Below are positions 34,906-46,248 of a DNA stretch of 64,000 nt, in pieces. Where the stretch lies: contig JARFJB010002417.1 in the NCBI GenBank assembly GCA_036346205.1, forward strand, positions 2,286,001 through 2,350,000, in the 5' to 3' direction. The notes below the pieces were generated by a model. It was given only the letters and a program-made list of their open reading frames with translations, was not told the DNA's origin and searched no databases. Positions within the stretch are counted from its first letter, which is position 1, and the number at the start of each line of letters is the position of its first letter. The DNA comes from Vesta saturnalis. Taxonomy: Eukaryota > Arthropoda > Insecta > Coleoptera > Lampyridae. The position numbers were made by a program, and so were the translations under genes.

Positions 34906-35540
34906 ATGAATACTACCCCAGGATAAATATAACCGTAGTTTAGTTTAATTTTTTTCTCGGTGAAGGTTACGTAACTTTGGGGTATATATCTTTTATCTAT
35001 GATTAACGTCAAAATAGCAGGTTTGGCACCGAATGTCTTGATAAGATCAAAAAGATTGGTTTATTATTGTCGCGTTGTGTACTAATCGGCCTAAAATACA
35101 TTTGTGGTGTTTTTTTTTTAAATTAGGATAAATGCATTTTTTATATCACCTGATATCTTTCTCATTAGGTCAGTTCACATTAGAATCGAGGGAAAATGGA
35201 AAAAAATCACCCCAGGCTTTTTTTTAACAAACTCATTCTTTATTTTGTTTTTAATGAACGAATACATAAATACACAAAGAAAAAATTTAAAAATATTTTA
35301 ATTACATAATTTGCTTATACACTTCTTATTCGTTCATTAAAAACCAAATAACTTAATAGTTTACCATTAGTATGTGTAATAAGCAATAAAAGTTTCAATA
35401 TCAGTCACGTTGCTTTTGCATGTGTGAAACCTAGCGAATTGCGGGTTCATATTCCATTAGTATGAATAAGTTGACTGTGATCTCATTATATGTAGAAATT
35501 ACACCTAATGAAGACAAAGCTTGCATCAATTGGGGCTTGT
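34906..35540. other. Stretch holding part of the tRNA-like repeat unit
   Basis: 34906-35390 shows no gene. 35400-35490 carries the conserved flank (tgtgaaacctagcgaattgc, gttgactgtgatc) of the tRNA-like family, here on the plus strand. Confidence 0.55.
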
Positions 35541-35612
35541 ATCTCGATAGCTCAGTTGGTAAAGCGGTATCCTAGCAAGGTACATGTCGTAGGTTCAAAT
35601 GCCACTCGAGGT
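35541..35612 (+). repeat. tRNA-Ala(AGC)-like sequence
   Basis: Acceptor strands atctcga and tcgaggt pair fully (one T-G). The D arm is gctc-agttggta-aagc, the anticodon arm gtatc-ctagcaa-ggtac (AGC) and the T arm gtagg-ttcaaat-gccac, with two T-stem mismatches. It lacks the G3-U70 pair needed for alanine identity, so it is probably a tRNA-derived repeat. Confidence 0.7.
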
Positions 35613-35699
35613 AAACTCTTTCTTCATGTATTTAAATAATTTTTTAACTAATTCTCGTTGCTTTTATTTAATCCTTCTTTTATGTATGCACGAGGTTAA

Positions 35700-35815
35700 T
35701 CGAAGGAAATATGTGCCCATTTTTTATTGCTTTTGTTTATTATTTTATGTAGAATAGACCAAAAGTACCCCGTTTGATATCGACAGCTAAACATCCCTCC
35801 CTTTAGAGAGGACAT
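35700..35815. repeat. Tandem repeat unit (about 163 bp), left of the retroelement
   Basis: gtttgatatcgacagctaaa (35773) and the ttgcttttgtttattatttt context recur at 37900-37970 and 38070-38150. Confidence 0.7.
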
Positions 35816-35819
35816 CTTC

Positions 35820-36560
35820 AGTGTTTTCTATAACTTCATGCTACATCCCACCTACAGCGTTCTCCGTACCACCAAAGCACCCAAACCTTCCACTTCCCAT
35901 TCCGGTACAAAACCTCAAACTAACCCTACAGCTAAACCTTCCACTACCTACCCAAAATCCCGTCGCCCGCTTCAATACCCAAAAATCCTTTTCCAATCCC
36001 TCGCCACTCTCCGACTCCCCTGGTTGAGCTTAACCATAACCGCACCTGCCTGCTGGAAACGAGCGAAGCTCTGCCAGCTACGATGCAGCGCACTATACAG
36101 CATCACTTCGATGAGCCTGCTGCATTGATGCTGACGCAGCTATCTGGTCACCGAATGCCGGTTCCCCCTACCAACCCCAACCCTAATCCTTTTCCTGCGT
36201 CATCCGTAGCGTGGACAAGGACATCGTACCCGATGAAATCCTAGAATCCATCGATTTACCATGAATTACCTAAGCTATCCGGATCATTTCCAAAACGACT
36301 AATATGCCTACTTCCTTTATCAGAGGGCCACCCTCAACCACGTTCTAACCAACGATGTCAACTCTTTTTCGGTAGACACTATCCTTGTAAACCATCCCGC
36401 TTAGACGCTTACCCAACCCAATCTTCAAGTACTGCTCTACTTGCACACAACTGAAGCATACTTCCGAAGAGGGTCTCATCCGAACCCTCCGTTGCCCCAC
36501 CTGTGGTGAAAACTAAAAAGCGTCTTCCTGTACGCCCCTGAATACACTAAAATGTAACAA
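35820..36560 (+). pseudogene. Retrotransposon ORF1-like region, C-rich
   Basis: A strongly C-rich, codon-biased stretch unlike the AT-rich surroundings. Overlapping frames start with proline- and threonine-rich sequence (KPSTSHSGTKPQ), then SVDKDIVPDEILESI, LACTQLKHTSEEGLIRTLRC and CPTCGEN, ending with a cysteine/histidine cluster (CNNHPGSDC) like the zinc knuckles of non-LTR ORF1 proteins. Frameshifts and stops are frequent. It precedes an endonuclease region on the same strand. The clade cannot be fixed by eye. Confidence 0.55.
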
Positions 36561-36857
36561 CCACCCCGGCAGCGACTGCCGTTCCCAAACCTCTCCTTCC
36601 TTCTACATCCGATACAGAGGATGACACACCCAGACAACCCCTCTACATTCACGACTTCATCGCCTCCCTTAACTTCTTTCTAATCCAACTATTCCCTGAG
36701 CGCAGGGCCGACATTGCAAAATCTGTTTGTCAATATGTCCAGGGAATACTTGAAACGCCGTACCTGATCAACTTTGTTGGTAATGGTATCGCTATTTCCA
36801 CCCACCCCATCCGTTCCTAATCCTTCACCGTAACCCCTCACCCTCATCCTAAATACA

Positions 36858-37850
36858 ATGGATTTAAGAATAGGGACAGTTAATGGGCGAGGTGTTAGTC
36901 GGAAGCGCCCCCTCATTAAAAATCTACTAGCCACCAACAAAATACAAGTGCTCGCATTCACCGAAACCAAACTAAACAACCGATTCACTCTCGACTTTGC
37001 CTCATACAACTCGTTCCTCGAATTTAGCGAGCACAATAGTTCGCGAGGCGCAGCCCTCGTAACCAAACCATCCCTTATCCTCCTCCGCCGCACCTGCAAC
37101 ACCTCGAATGTGTTGCTGCAACGGTGCACTTCCCCCATCCCCGACCTACCCAACGCTATCCTCCTAGGAGATTTTAATGCCCGACGTACCCAATTTGGAG
37201 ACTCCATGACCAATAGAAGCAGTATCCGCCTCTCCCACAATATTCTTATCCTACCACTGTTACGGATATAGGAACACCAATCCCCACCTGTATTAGTCAG
37301 CAAGGTATCTCTATAATTGATCACATTATTTGCACCGAGTCACTAATTCAACGCATGGCCACCAATTGCCATTTAAGTAAAAACCGTCACATCAAACCAC
37401 CTCCCTCTTCTCGTTAAAACATTCCCTGACCCTGTTCCTCCTACTCCAACACACATCATCCGGAAAGATTTTCAAAAAGCCGATTGGAATGCATTCAGCG
37501 AATACACCTCTAATAATTTTCAGCCATATGATATCCACACGCCCAACGATGTCCAGAGAGCGGTCACCGAGTTAACTTCCGCAATCACGGAAGCGGCCGA
37601 AATCTAAATCCCCCAAAAATCCCGTAAACCTCTCCCACAATATATCGTAACCTTGATCAAAGGGAAGAGGCGAGTATATTGCGAATTCCTGAGATCAAGG
37701 GACCCCGCTCTCAAGACCGAATATAACGAAATATAATGGATCCAGGCGACCTCCAAACGCTATTATAGAGATGGTAAACAGTTCTGGCACACATTAGATA
37801 TACTCACCGAACGTAAAACCGTCTTCACCCCCATTTATACGTGTGTAAAC
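36858..37850 (+). pseudogene. Jockey/CR1-like ORF2: endonuclease and linker, truncated
   Basis: MDLRIGTVNGRGVSRKRPLI starts an apurinic-type endonuclease domain (usually lri.twNarGl..K...l). VLAFTETKLN carries the catalytic Glu, SRGAALVTK follows, and AILLGDFNARRTQFGD holds the GDFN motif. The frame then shifts; DHLPLLVKTFPDP, KADWNAFSEYTSN and PQKSRKPLPQYIVTLIKGKR give the domain end and the linker before reverse transcriptase. At about 37840 the retroelement stops and a tandem repeat resumes, so no reverse transcriptase is present. 56630-57090 carries the 3' end of what may be the same family. Confidence 0.78.
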
Positions 37851-38165
37851 GAGAGTACTTGAAAATTTTTAATTTTTTGAAAACACGACAGATATGTGCC
37901 TTTTTTTTTGTTACTTTTGTTATTTCATATAAACAAAGAAAAAAATACCTGGTTGATATCGACGACTAAACCTCAAGAATGAAACATTTTCGTCAGCCCC
38001 CTACATATGCGTGTATACGAGAGTAATTGAAAAGTCTTTTTTAGAACAAACCAAAAATATATGCCAATTTTGTAATGCTTTATTTCCTCTTTGTATTATG
38101 TGAAACAGACAATAAATACTCCCTGATTGATATTGGTGGCTAAAAACTGCAAATTAAGCACTTAC
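37845..38165. repeat. Tandem repeat units (about 163 bp), right of the retroelement
   Basis: acgagagtacttgaaaattt (37850) and acgagagtaattgaaaagtc (38013) mark two successive units; each has the ttgatatcg/ttgatattgg-ctaaa core. A third unit is at 35700-35815 on the far side of the retroelement. Confidence 0.75.
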
Positions 38166-38689
38166 TTCAGCCCAGTTACTTTTAATTACTTATTTCATGC
38201 AGAATTTTAATATAAGTAGTAGTTTTGTAATATTAAAGGGTCACTTACACTTTACGTATTCATTGCTGGAAAGTTTTGCTATACAGCTTCTCAAAGAAAA
38301 CGCAAAGTCTATTGATGTTTTTTTTATTGATAACTTCGCGCTGGTATTTAGTTTGTATTTTAAAAATTAGGAAATTAATATTAAATTATAAATTTAGCTT
38401 GAAATTTTGCACGTATTCCACTTTTCTGTTATCCGACATTTTAATATCTAAACTATAAATAAACAAATTATATCCGATAGCAAACAAAAAAAGTATATAT
38501 TCTTAACACATCGGGGACGTCAGTGCCTAGCAAAAATAATCTTGAACGAATTGTAAAAGCAATGAAGTACACAAAAATAAAAATAAGTCGAGAATATCCA
38601 ACACCTTTAAAGTAGTTTGCAAAAATTAATTCAATCTTGAAGTTTACACTACTAACAAACCGGTAAAGCGTGACAAAAATGTGAGTCAT
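38166..38689. other. Unassigned AT-rich stretch
   Basis: No gene or repeat recognised. Confidence 0.5.
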
Positions 38690-39275
38690 GATTTGTTACA
38701 ATATTAGTCAAATGAAAACATAAATGATAATCTTGTCACAATATACAGTATGTTGAAATTGGAAGAGTATGTATTGAATCTCAGAAAGTATAAGATATAG
38801 AAAGGCGGATAAATGGGGAAATTTAGACAAGTGTGTTAGTAATTTAATAGTGCGCATAGTTTAATTGTAACTGTTATGGTTGTTTTATTACAACATTAAC
38901 CGAATGGCAACATAAATACTAATTTTGTCACAATATACAGTATGCTCCGCCAACTTGGAAGAGTATGTATTGAATCTCAGAAACTATAAGATATAGAAAG
39001 GCGGATAAATGGGAAAATTTAGACAAATGTGGTAGTAATTTAATAGAGCGCATAGTTTAATTGTAACTGTTGTGGTTGGTTTATTACAACATTAACCAAA
39101 TGACAACACGAATACTAATTTTGTCACAATATACAGTATGCTCCGACTTGGAAGAGTATGTATTGAATTTCAGAAACTATAAGAGATAGAAAGGCGGATA
39201 CATGAGGGAATTTAGACAAGTACGTTAGTACGAATTTAATAGTGCACATAGTTTGATTATAACTGTTATGGTTGC
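38690..39275. repeat. Tandem repeat, three units of about 187 bp
   Basis: ttacaatattagtcaaatga (38695), ttacaacattaaccgaatgg (38889) and ttacaacattaaccaaatga (39077) start successive units. Shared text includes cacaatatacagtatg, ttggaagagtatgtattgaa and agatatagaaaggcggataa. The units are about 90 percent alike, so the array is fairly young. No protein. Confidence 0.9.
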
Positions 39276-40177
39276 ATCTTAAAAAATTTGATTTCCTTTA
39301 TCGATGGAATGTGGATTTAAAAAAATTCCATAAATAAGAAAATATAGCGAATTTTTTAAAATGCCCGTTTCAAAATATTTCAACGACCATAAAAGTTTTA
39401 CAGAAACTATAAGCATTATTAAAGTACTAACATAATTGTTTAAAACTTTCAGAGATCCCAATACATTGCCTTCAAATTTTAGACACATTGTATATGTAGT
39501 ACATAGCTGGATTATAAAAACAATTCCCTTCGCTGCTCAAAAACATTCCATAGTAGTATCTTTATGTTTAAAAATTGGATAGAAGAAGCGATCGAGGTAT
39601 AAAAGGTAATTAATTTACCTTTTTTTTTTTCAACACAAACTACAAGATGAATTTAGTGCACAAGTACAATATTACAAACTTATAAAAACTAATAAATTGT
39701 GTAGTACACCATGAACAATAAGTAAGGCTACAAAATCAATACAAACTTTCAGAAAATAGTATTTTGAGGCAATCTATAGAAAAGTTTTACTTTTCAACTT
39801 CCAAACACCTTCGAGTTTAGTTGTACTAAAAAGTTTGAAACAACGAAAAAAACTGTATAAAAGTTACTAAGCAAAAGCCTTTCGCCATCGAGTTTTAGAA
39901 AGTTTTGATAACAACAACGTGCAATGTAATAAAAATGGTTGTGATAGTTAAATTATAGCGATTATCAAAATACTAATTGAATTTTCGCACTATTAATCAC
40001 AAGCTAATTAACCCCACTACCTATTTCTGTGGAATATATGCCGATTCGCTTAATTTATTTGATGTTTCTCAATTTTTAATCTACATATTTATTTTAATTT
40101 ATGAAATAGTGATGATGCCACGTTTAATTTAAACTTTATGTAAATATGATATAGTTGAGTGTTTAATTATTTATGTT
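39276..40177. other. Unassigned AT-rich stretch
   Basis: No gene or element recognised before the piggyBac terminus. Confidence 0.5.
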
Positions 40178-40181
40178 TCAA

Positions 40182-42284
40182 CCCTCCTATTGTGTTCGGG
40201 TCAATATGATCCAATCACGTTCTTCTAATGTGAATAATTCGTTAATTTATTTAAATATTTCGTTGCCACTGCATGACTTTTATTTCATTATTCTAATAAC
40301 GGTGTACCTAGATTGATATTAGAAAATTATAATTAGTTTTTTTTAATGCATTTGTTACACTCACTGTGTTTGGGTCTATATGACCCGGTGATTTGTGTGG
40401 TTCAAATTAGAACAGCGAGAAGCAGATTATTGACATAGACGAATGTATTTTATTAGTTTTGTTTTATTTTTATAAGTATAAATAACATAATATTGCCACA
40501 TTATTGCGCAATATTGCACGAATTGCATGCGTTATTTGCATACCGGTAAACACATTTATTCCTGTTGAGATTTGTCTGTGGCTCTGCGTATAAATGCAGC
40601 CAGTGAGCATCTGTGTGTTAGTTTCGTAGTAAATATCAAACTTGATGCTATACTCTAATAAGAAATACCTAACAATTGAAATTTATTATTGAAAATGTGT
40701 AGTGAGAGAGTGCTTACGGATAGTGAACTTGAGAAACCTTTGTGTGTTTCTAATAGTGATTCTAATGCTTCTGAAGAAGAAGACCATTTGTCCGAAACCG
40801 AGATCTATAATAGCGAATCGGATGATGAAGTGGAAGCCGCGATTTCAGATGAAGCTGATACGGATAATCATGTAACTTCAAAAGATGGCAATATAGTATG
40901 GAATGAAAAGACACAACAATCAGGAAGGTTATCAGCAGTAAATATTATTTCGTTGATTCCTACGTCGCGAATAATTGATATAAAATCCGCGCACTTCTTA
41001 AATTTCATACCCAAAATTGTAAACCTAATTTTGAAAATGTCAAATTTGGAAGGCAAGAGACTTTGTGGCGACACGTTTCAAGAACTAACATTAGTTGAAC
41101 TAGAATCATATTTTGGACTGTTTCTAGCTGGAGTGTATAAATCTCATGGAGAGGCAACAGCTAGTCTGGGGGATGGAAATGTAGGTCGTCCAATATTCAA
41201 AGCAATGATGTCCCTACAACCATTTCCTGTCATTGCACGTATAATTCGCTTTGACGATAAAAAAACTCGACCATAACGACGCCAAACTGATAAATTACCT
41301 CCCATACGGGACTTGTGGGATGAATGGGTTGCAATTCTACCTAAGCTCTATAATGTTCACGAAAATGTAATTGTAGATGAGCAACTGCAACTGGTGCCTT
41401 TTAGAGGCCATTGTCCTTTCAGACAGTACATCTCGAATAAACCTGCTAAATACGGAGTCAAGATTTAGACTTTATGCGATTCTGTAACTGCTTATGTATA
41501 TAATATGCAAGTTTACCTCGGGAAAAAAAAAGGTGAACCTCCAGAGAGAGGTCAAAGTAAAATGTTGTGCTAGTTCTTACTTATGGTCTAAAATGTCACA
41601 ACGTAACCTGCGATAATTTTTTTTTGCCTCGTACGATCTGGAGCAGATGTTATTGAAAAGAAAAATAACCATACTTGGCACTATTCGCAAAAATACGCCT
41701 GAATAGCCAGTCGCATTCATCTGCAACAGGCAAGAAGATCTTTCTTCAAAATTTTACTTTACCAAGGACACGTCGATAGTTTCCTATATTCCGAAACGGA
41801 ATAAAAATATTACGTTCATGAGCACCATGCACCACGATAACGGAGTGTGTAACCAAGATCATAAAAAGCCGTTTATGATTTTAGATGGAACACTTACAAA
41901 ACGGCGACTATTTCTTGAAGAACTGGACAATTCCTTGATCATTCCATTATTGCAAGAAAGAAGACGTCTCCCTCGAAGTATTCCTGCAGCTGAAATGGTT
42001 ATAAAATCACGTTCTTCAACCAGTAATGCCGAAGTAAAGGAACAATCAACCAAGCGTAAAAGATGTCATTTTTGTCCCTTTTCAAATGATAATAAAACTA
42101 ATATGGTATGCTACGTTTTTCAGATGTTTTTTACATAACATTTATAATAATATGTAATTATAATAAAATAACGTAATAAAATGTAATAAATACTACATCT
42201 TATTTCTTATTATTATTTACTATTATATCAATTTAACGACAATAAAACGACATCTATAGGCAAAATGTTAACACAATAGGAGGG
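40182..42284 (+). mobile_element. piggyBac-like transposon, 2.1 kb, defective
   Basis: The ends ccctcctattgtgtt (40182) and aacacaataggaggg (ending 42284) are perfect 15-base inverted repeats beginning CCC. The right flank is TTAA (42285-42288) and the left TCAA, a one-base change from the TTAA target. Subterminal dyads gggtcaatatgatcc (40199) and gggtctatatgaccc (40372) are typical of such elements. A transposase lies on the plus strand. Confidence 0.9.
40689..42135 (+). pseudogene. piggyBac transposase (DDE_Tnp_1_7), several stops
   Basis: The ATG at 40689 or 40695 opens an acidic N-terminus (SNASEEEDHLSETE, NSESDDEVEA). KMSNLEGKRLCGDTFQELTL and LESYFGLFLAGVYKSHGEAT follow; the frame stops at 41274. 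Beyond it TDKLPPIRDLWDEWVAILPK, then VIVDEQLQLVPFRGHCPFRQ (first catalytic Asp) and KPAKYGVKI are clear, with LCDSVTAYVYNMQVYLGK (second Asp) next. After more stops and frame changes, 41818-42135 gives the C-terminal KPFMILDGTLTKRRLFLEEL and a cysteine-rich end RKRCHFCPFSND. At least four stops or shifts make it inactive, but all domains are traceable. Confidence 0.88.
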
Positions 42285-42930
42285 TTAAGGCTGTCAAAGG
42301 TAGAACTAGATGTATTTCTGATGCATGCTGGGACCTATAACCGCTTAAACGCATCAGCTCAACAATGTATTAATCTCAAAAAAATCCCCAAACTAGTACA
42401 AAATCCATAATTTGAATTGAAGTGAAGAAACAAGTGCGCACCTATTGGATTACTGCTTCATAATTCTTCTCGCAGTAGTGTAGCCATATGGATTTTATTT
42501 CTAACCTAGATTGGCTTATGGGTTGCTCTGCCAGAGCTGTGTGTTGCTTCTTTTAGTTTTCGAAGGACCCAGTTTTCTTCCCTTTTGTCTGTATAATTTG
42601 TTCTTGTACAAAGTCAGATATTCACGATTCGTCTGTTTCGGCTTTAAGTTAGTTCAGTCTTGTTCCTAGGAGCATTAACACAGTAGCTTGTATACCCAAT
42701 GATTGGTTTGTTGGTCTACATTGTATGACTTGATCTTTGATATTACTTCTGTAAAGAGTGGTTCATGAGGTTTTGGACGCATGTTTTCCGTTTCATTTTC
42801 TATTAACTCATTGGTTCTTCCATTTGCCATTAGGTTAGTAGTACATTTTGGGTTCACGTTATCCTTCAGTCTTTAGGATATTCTTTCTAGTACTTCATCC
42901 AAACTTTTTCATCTGTATACAGGGTGAGTT
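42285..42930. other. Unassigned stretch ending in a CAGGGTGAG terminus-like motif
   Basis: No gene recognised. tatacagggtgag at 42917 resembles the terminus of DD41D-type elements and may belong with the relic at 43790-44400. Confidence 0.5.
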
Positions 42931-42949
42931 TTTTTTTTCATTGTAACCC

Positions 42950-43770
42950 TTATCCGGGCAAGGGGGGCCTCTTAGGCCCGAACAAGAATTAAAACTTTAA
43001 TATTTCTATTAATAAATGTAATTTGAGTTAATGCATTTTAGAATTCCTCCAAAATGGTATTTACTAATTACCCATCAAGAGATAATAGAATTTATTTTCT
43101 GGATATTGGTTTTATCAGCATTTTTCGATTAAAACCTCCTTACCGGGCAAGCGGGCCTAATGAGCCCTTCATTCTTTAACAAAATATAATTGCCTTCAAA
43201 GATTATGTTTATCTAATGAGGTATCTAGATAATAACTTCGTCGTTTGTATAAAGGTATTTAGTGAAAGTTTTGGTTTTTACAATAAAAGAAAACTTTCCC
43301 AACTCTTGAAGGGGTAGCAGATATATAAATGAATGTCTATATTAACTTGAAGTAAAACAAATCGTTGGCCATTTGCATTTTTTATGAATCTGTTAGACGT
43401 GAGTGGTGTAGCTGCATATGTTGTTTTGACCAATCTAAAACCAGATTGGAACAAAAAAAAAACACGAAAAGAGACGTTTATTTCTGGCATCCCTATCTGA
43501 AAGTTTAGTATTTCAGCATAGTATCCAGCACTGTATGGAGGAGTTTGTAGATCAACCAACTTCTTCAAAAAAATTAAAACTTGAACCTCAAGTAAGTGTC
43601 AGAAGAAGATCTTACTTGTGTCCAAAAGCATCGAAAACAAAAACAATATTGTAGCGAATGTAAACAAAATATGTGTAAAGAACATTCAAAGTTATTGTGT
43701 AATAATTGTTGTAAATAGCTTATAATGTACTGATTTTTCTGTTTATAATAAAAAATCTTTTAAAGGAAAT
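42950..43770 (+). pseudogene. Second piggyBac relic (C-terminal part)
   Basis: From about 43350 one frame gives NRWPFAFFMNLLDVSGVAAY, then TNLKPDWN, matching the piggyBac region rWp...f.n.ldia..nay.i. Near 43560-43715 RRRSYLCPKASK, CKQNMCKEHSKLLCNNC form the cysteine-rich zinc-binding C-terminus of piggyBac transposases. The subterminal dyads ccgggcaagcgggcctaatg (43142) and gggcaaggggggcctcttag (42956) suggest the left end of the same element. The catalytic core is not recognised. It differs in sequence from the 40182 copy, so it is a separate family. Confidence 0.72.
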
Positions 43771-43789
43771 TGTTTGCGTATATAAAAAT

Positions 43790-44400
43790 TTAACGCACAA
43801 ACAATATATAGATACGACGGGCCTTTTTAATAGAAAAAACCACGTGTTTTGGTCTGCAGAAAATCCACATCTCACAGTAGAAAGGCGGGATCAACAAGTG
43901 TTTTCTGTAAATGTTTGGTGTGGAATTCTTAGTACAAAAATCTTGGGACCTTTTTTCTACAACGACAATTTGAAAGATTTTTAATTACCAATTAGGAAGA
44001 AAGGCTGGATAATGTACCTTTGAGTACAATTCGCAATCTGCAATATTGTCAGCAAGATGGAGCTACAGCACATAACTAGGTTAAAGCTGAATGAATTACT
44101 TGAATGAAAGATTTCCAAATACAATTGCAACACGTGGTAAAATTTTTTGACCCCCGAGGTCACCGGATCTTACTCCGTTAGATTCCTTTTTGTGGGAAAC
44201 AATAAAAGACAAGGTGTACAAAGAAAAACAAACTGACGTAAATAATTTAAAAAAAGATTACTATTGCTATTAATTTTGTAGGAAAGGGCACGTTACGAAA
44301 AGTTCAAAATAACATTATTATACGTTGTCAATTTTGCGTACAACGTACCGGCGGTCACATTGAAACTTTGTTTTCATCTGGAATTGTGTTAAAATTAAAC
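43790..44400 (+). pseudogene. DD41D-type transposase relic
   Basis: FWSAENPHLTVERRDQQVFS and VNVWCGILSTKILGPFFY match the stretch after the first Asp in DD41D transposases. YCQQDGATAHN (44050) is the second catalytic motif; PRGHRILLR followed by the changed frame for PLDSFLW marks the third; KDKVYKEKQTDVNNLKK and CVQRTGGHIETLF are C-terminal. The N-terminal HTH is not found next to it. Stops and frameshifts abound. Confidence 0.7.
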
Positions 44401-44930
44401 ATTAATAATTGTAGAATTACTTTAAAATTTGAATTTTTCCCGTCGTTCTTGTTTTATTTTTAACGACTTTCCCACTGTTTTATCGTAGACATAACATATT
44501 TAATTAAAAGATTTTTTTGTAACTTTTGAAGTTTGACGGATTATTAAAATTAGATAGATATACAAGACTTTATATCGTTGAAATCAGAAAAAAATAAGGA
44601 ATTTAATAAGCAAACTTTCGCTTATGGTTGCTATTTAAAAAAGGTACGTTAGGGTTGTAACTCAAAAAGAGGGGATTCAAAACAATTTTTGAATAGCAAA
44701 ATTTTCTATTAAGAACCTCTTTAAGATGTTACTGAATTTTTTAATAACTAACGAGCCAAAGTTGATTGAAAATTTTAACGATTTTCAGTTTTTCTCAAAC
44801 AAATCGGAAACCTGCCAATAATGGTCAATTTTTTTGCAGAGTTCTAAATCTTTATGTAATTCTGCCCAACTTTGTATCTCTTATAAAAACAAAGTTTCCT
44901 ATACAACGTGGTGAGATTTTTGCCACCGTG
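44401..44930. other. Unassigned AT-rich stretch
   Basis: No gene recognised; the ORF here ends in the TA repeat. Confidence 0.5.

Positions 44931-44932
<2 letters not shown>

Positions 44933-44981
<49 letters not shown>
44933..44981. repeat. (TA)n microsatellite
   Basis: A TA run abutting the outer MITE terminus. Confidence 0.95.
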
Positions 44982-44982
<1 letters not shown>

Positions 44983-45168
44983 TATTGGACAATAGTGAAG
45001 CAACTTTTGTGGTAAAATGTAACATTTGAATATTTAAAATAAAATGAACCACCGTTGAAATTCAAATTTATATAGTCTAGGGGCTCATAGTAGACTGCTG
45101 TCATAGGTGAAATGGGATTGTTTCTAAATGTCAAATAAGTTAGTATGTAATAATATATTTCAACAATA

Positions 45169-46227
45169 CACATTATTAGAGCGACAAAAGTAAAGCAACT
45201 TTTAAGAAAAGAACATTTATTTTATTTAACAACTCATTAATTCATTCATTAATTTTATCAATCACGGACTGTTTACGTGGGAATCTTATAGTCCGAATAC
45301 GACACTCTTTCCAAAGGTTCTGGATCGAGTTGAGGTCTGTGATTGTGTTGGCCATCGAAGAACCTGGACATTGTTCTCTTGAAACCACTCCTGAACAAGG
45401 CGAGACGAATGTTTCGGGTCGTTGTCCCGTTGTGATACCAATTCTAAAGGCACCTTTCTCTAAGCATAGGGAAACATAAACTTTTGGAGTATGTCCTTGC
45501 AGACGAAGTGATCCATAGTATAAAATGAAGTGGACATACTCTACTCCACGAGAAACAACCCCATACAAATACAGTACCTGGTCGGTGCTATATTGTAGGT
45601 GTAACATACTTTGGGTGAAATCTTGTATTAACCGGACGCCTCATTTCATCAGAATTCAAAATTTTGTAACGACTTTCGTCGCTAAACAATACTCTTCCCC
45701 ACTCTTGCACTGTCCAGTACAAATGGCGTTGTGAAAATTCAAGCCTGGCAGGGCGATTTCTTTCGGAAACCAACAGTTTCTTGGCTGGACGTCTGCTATA
45801 AAGTTTTGTCTCAACTAATCGTCGTTGAACAGCCGTCGCACTGACTTCCAGTTCAGGAATTTCAGCAATTATCCTTGGTCCTGACAACCACGGATCTTTG
45901 AGAAATTCTTTTGATTCTCCCTATTCTTTCTACAAGTGTACTCTTTCATTATAACGTGAAATAATTTTTGGCACACTATATTTGGGTAAGTCAAACTGTT
46001 TGGAAATCGCAATCTTACTCGTTCCCTTTAAAAATGCGTTTAGGGTCATTTCTTATGCTTTCGTACAGATTCGTTTTCCTATTGGCATATTTATTTCTGC
46101 AAATATTAGAACCATTAAGGTTAATTCACCTACAAAATGTCATTAATAAACTTACTTTTATCATAAACCCTTATATTCTTTATACCAAATCAAAAAGTTA
46201 GTACACTTTTGTTGCTCTAATAAAGTG
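45169..46227 (-). mobile_element. Tc1-like (DD34E) element, 1.06 kb, inside the MITE
   Basis: TA-cacattattagagcgacaa at left and ttgttgctctaataaagtg-TA at right are inverted ends. The next bases, aaagtaaagcaactttt, resemble the outer MITE's own terminus, suggesting that MITE and Tc1 are related. One minus-strand transposase fills it. Confidence 0.85.
45242..46049 (-). pseudogene. Tc1-type transposase, stops and frameshifts
   Basis: A frame from 46049 starts MTLNAFLKGTSKIAISKQF, with HTH region YSVPKIISRYNERV. After two stops SGPRIIAEIPELEVSATAVQ and RRLVETKLYSRRPAKKLLVS continue, then WGRVLFSDESRYKI gives the first Asp. Past 45588 the frames alternate; QRPETFVSPCSGVV and NTITDLNSIQNLWKECR match the shifted D...PKHtS and SPDLNPIENLW regions of DD34E transposases. 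The C-terminal INE ends at 45242. Inactive. Confidence 0.82.
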
Positions 46228-46248
46228 TATTGTCGAAATATATTACTA

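Noticed and set aside
36689..37324. 211-residue minus-strand ORF
   Set aside because: It is the shadow of the endonuclease frame at 36858-37271 on the plus strand, which carries recognisable motifs.
41859..42053. Minus-strand ORF in the piggyBac relic
   Set aside because: It is the shadow of the plus-strand C-terminal piggyBac region.
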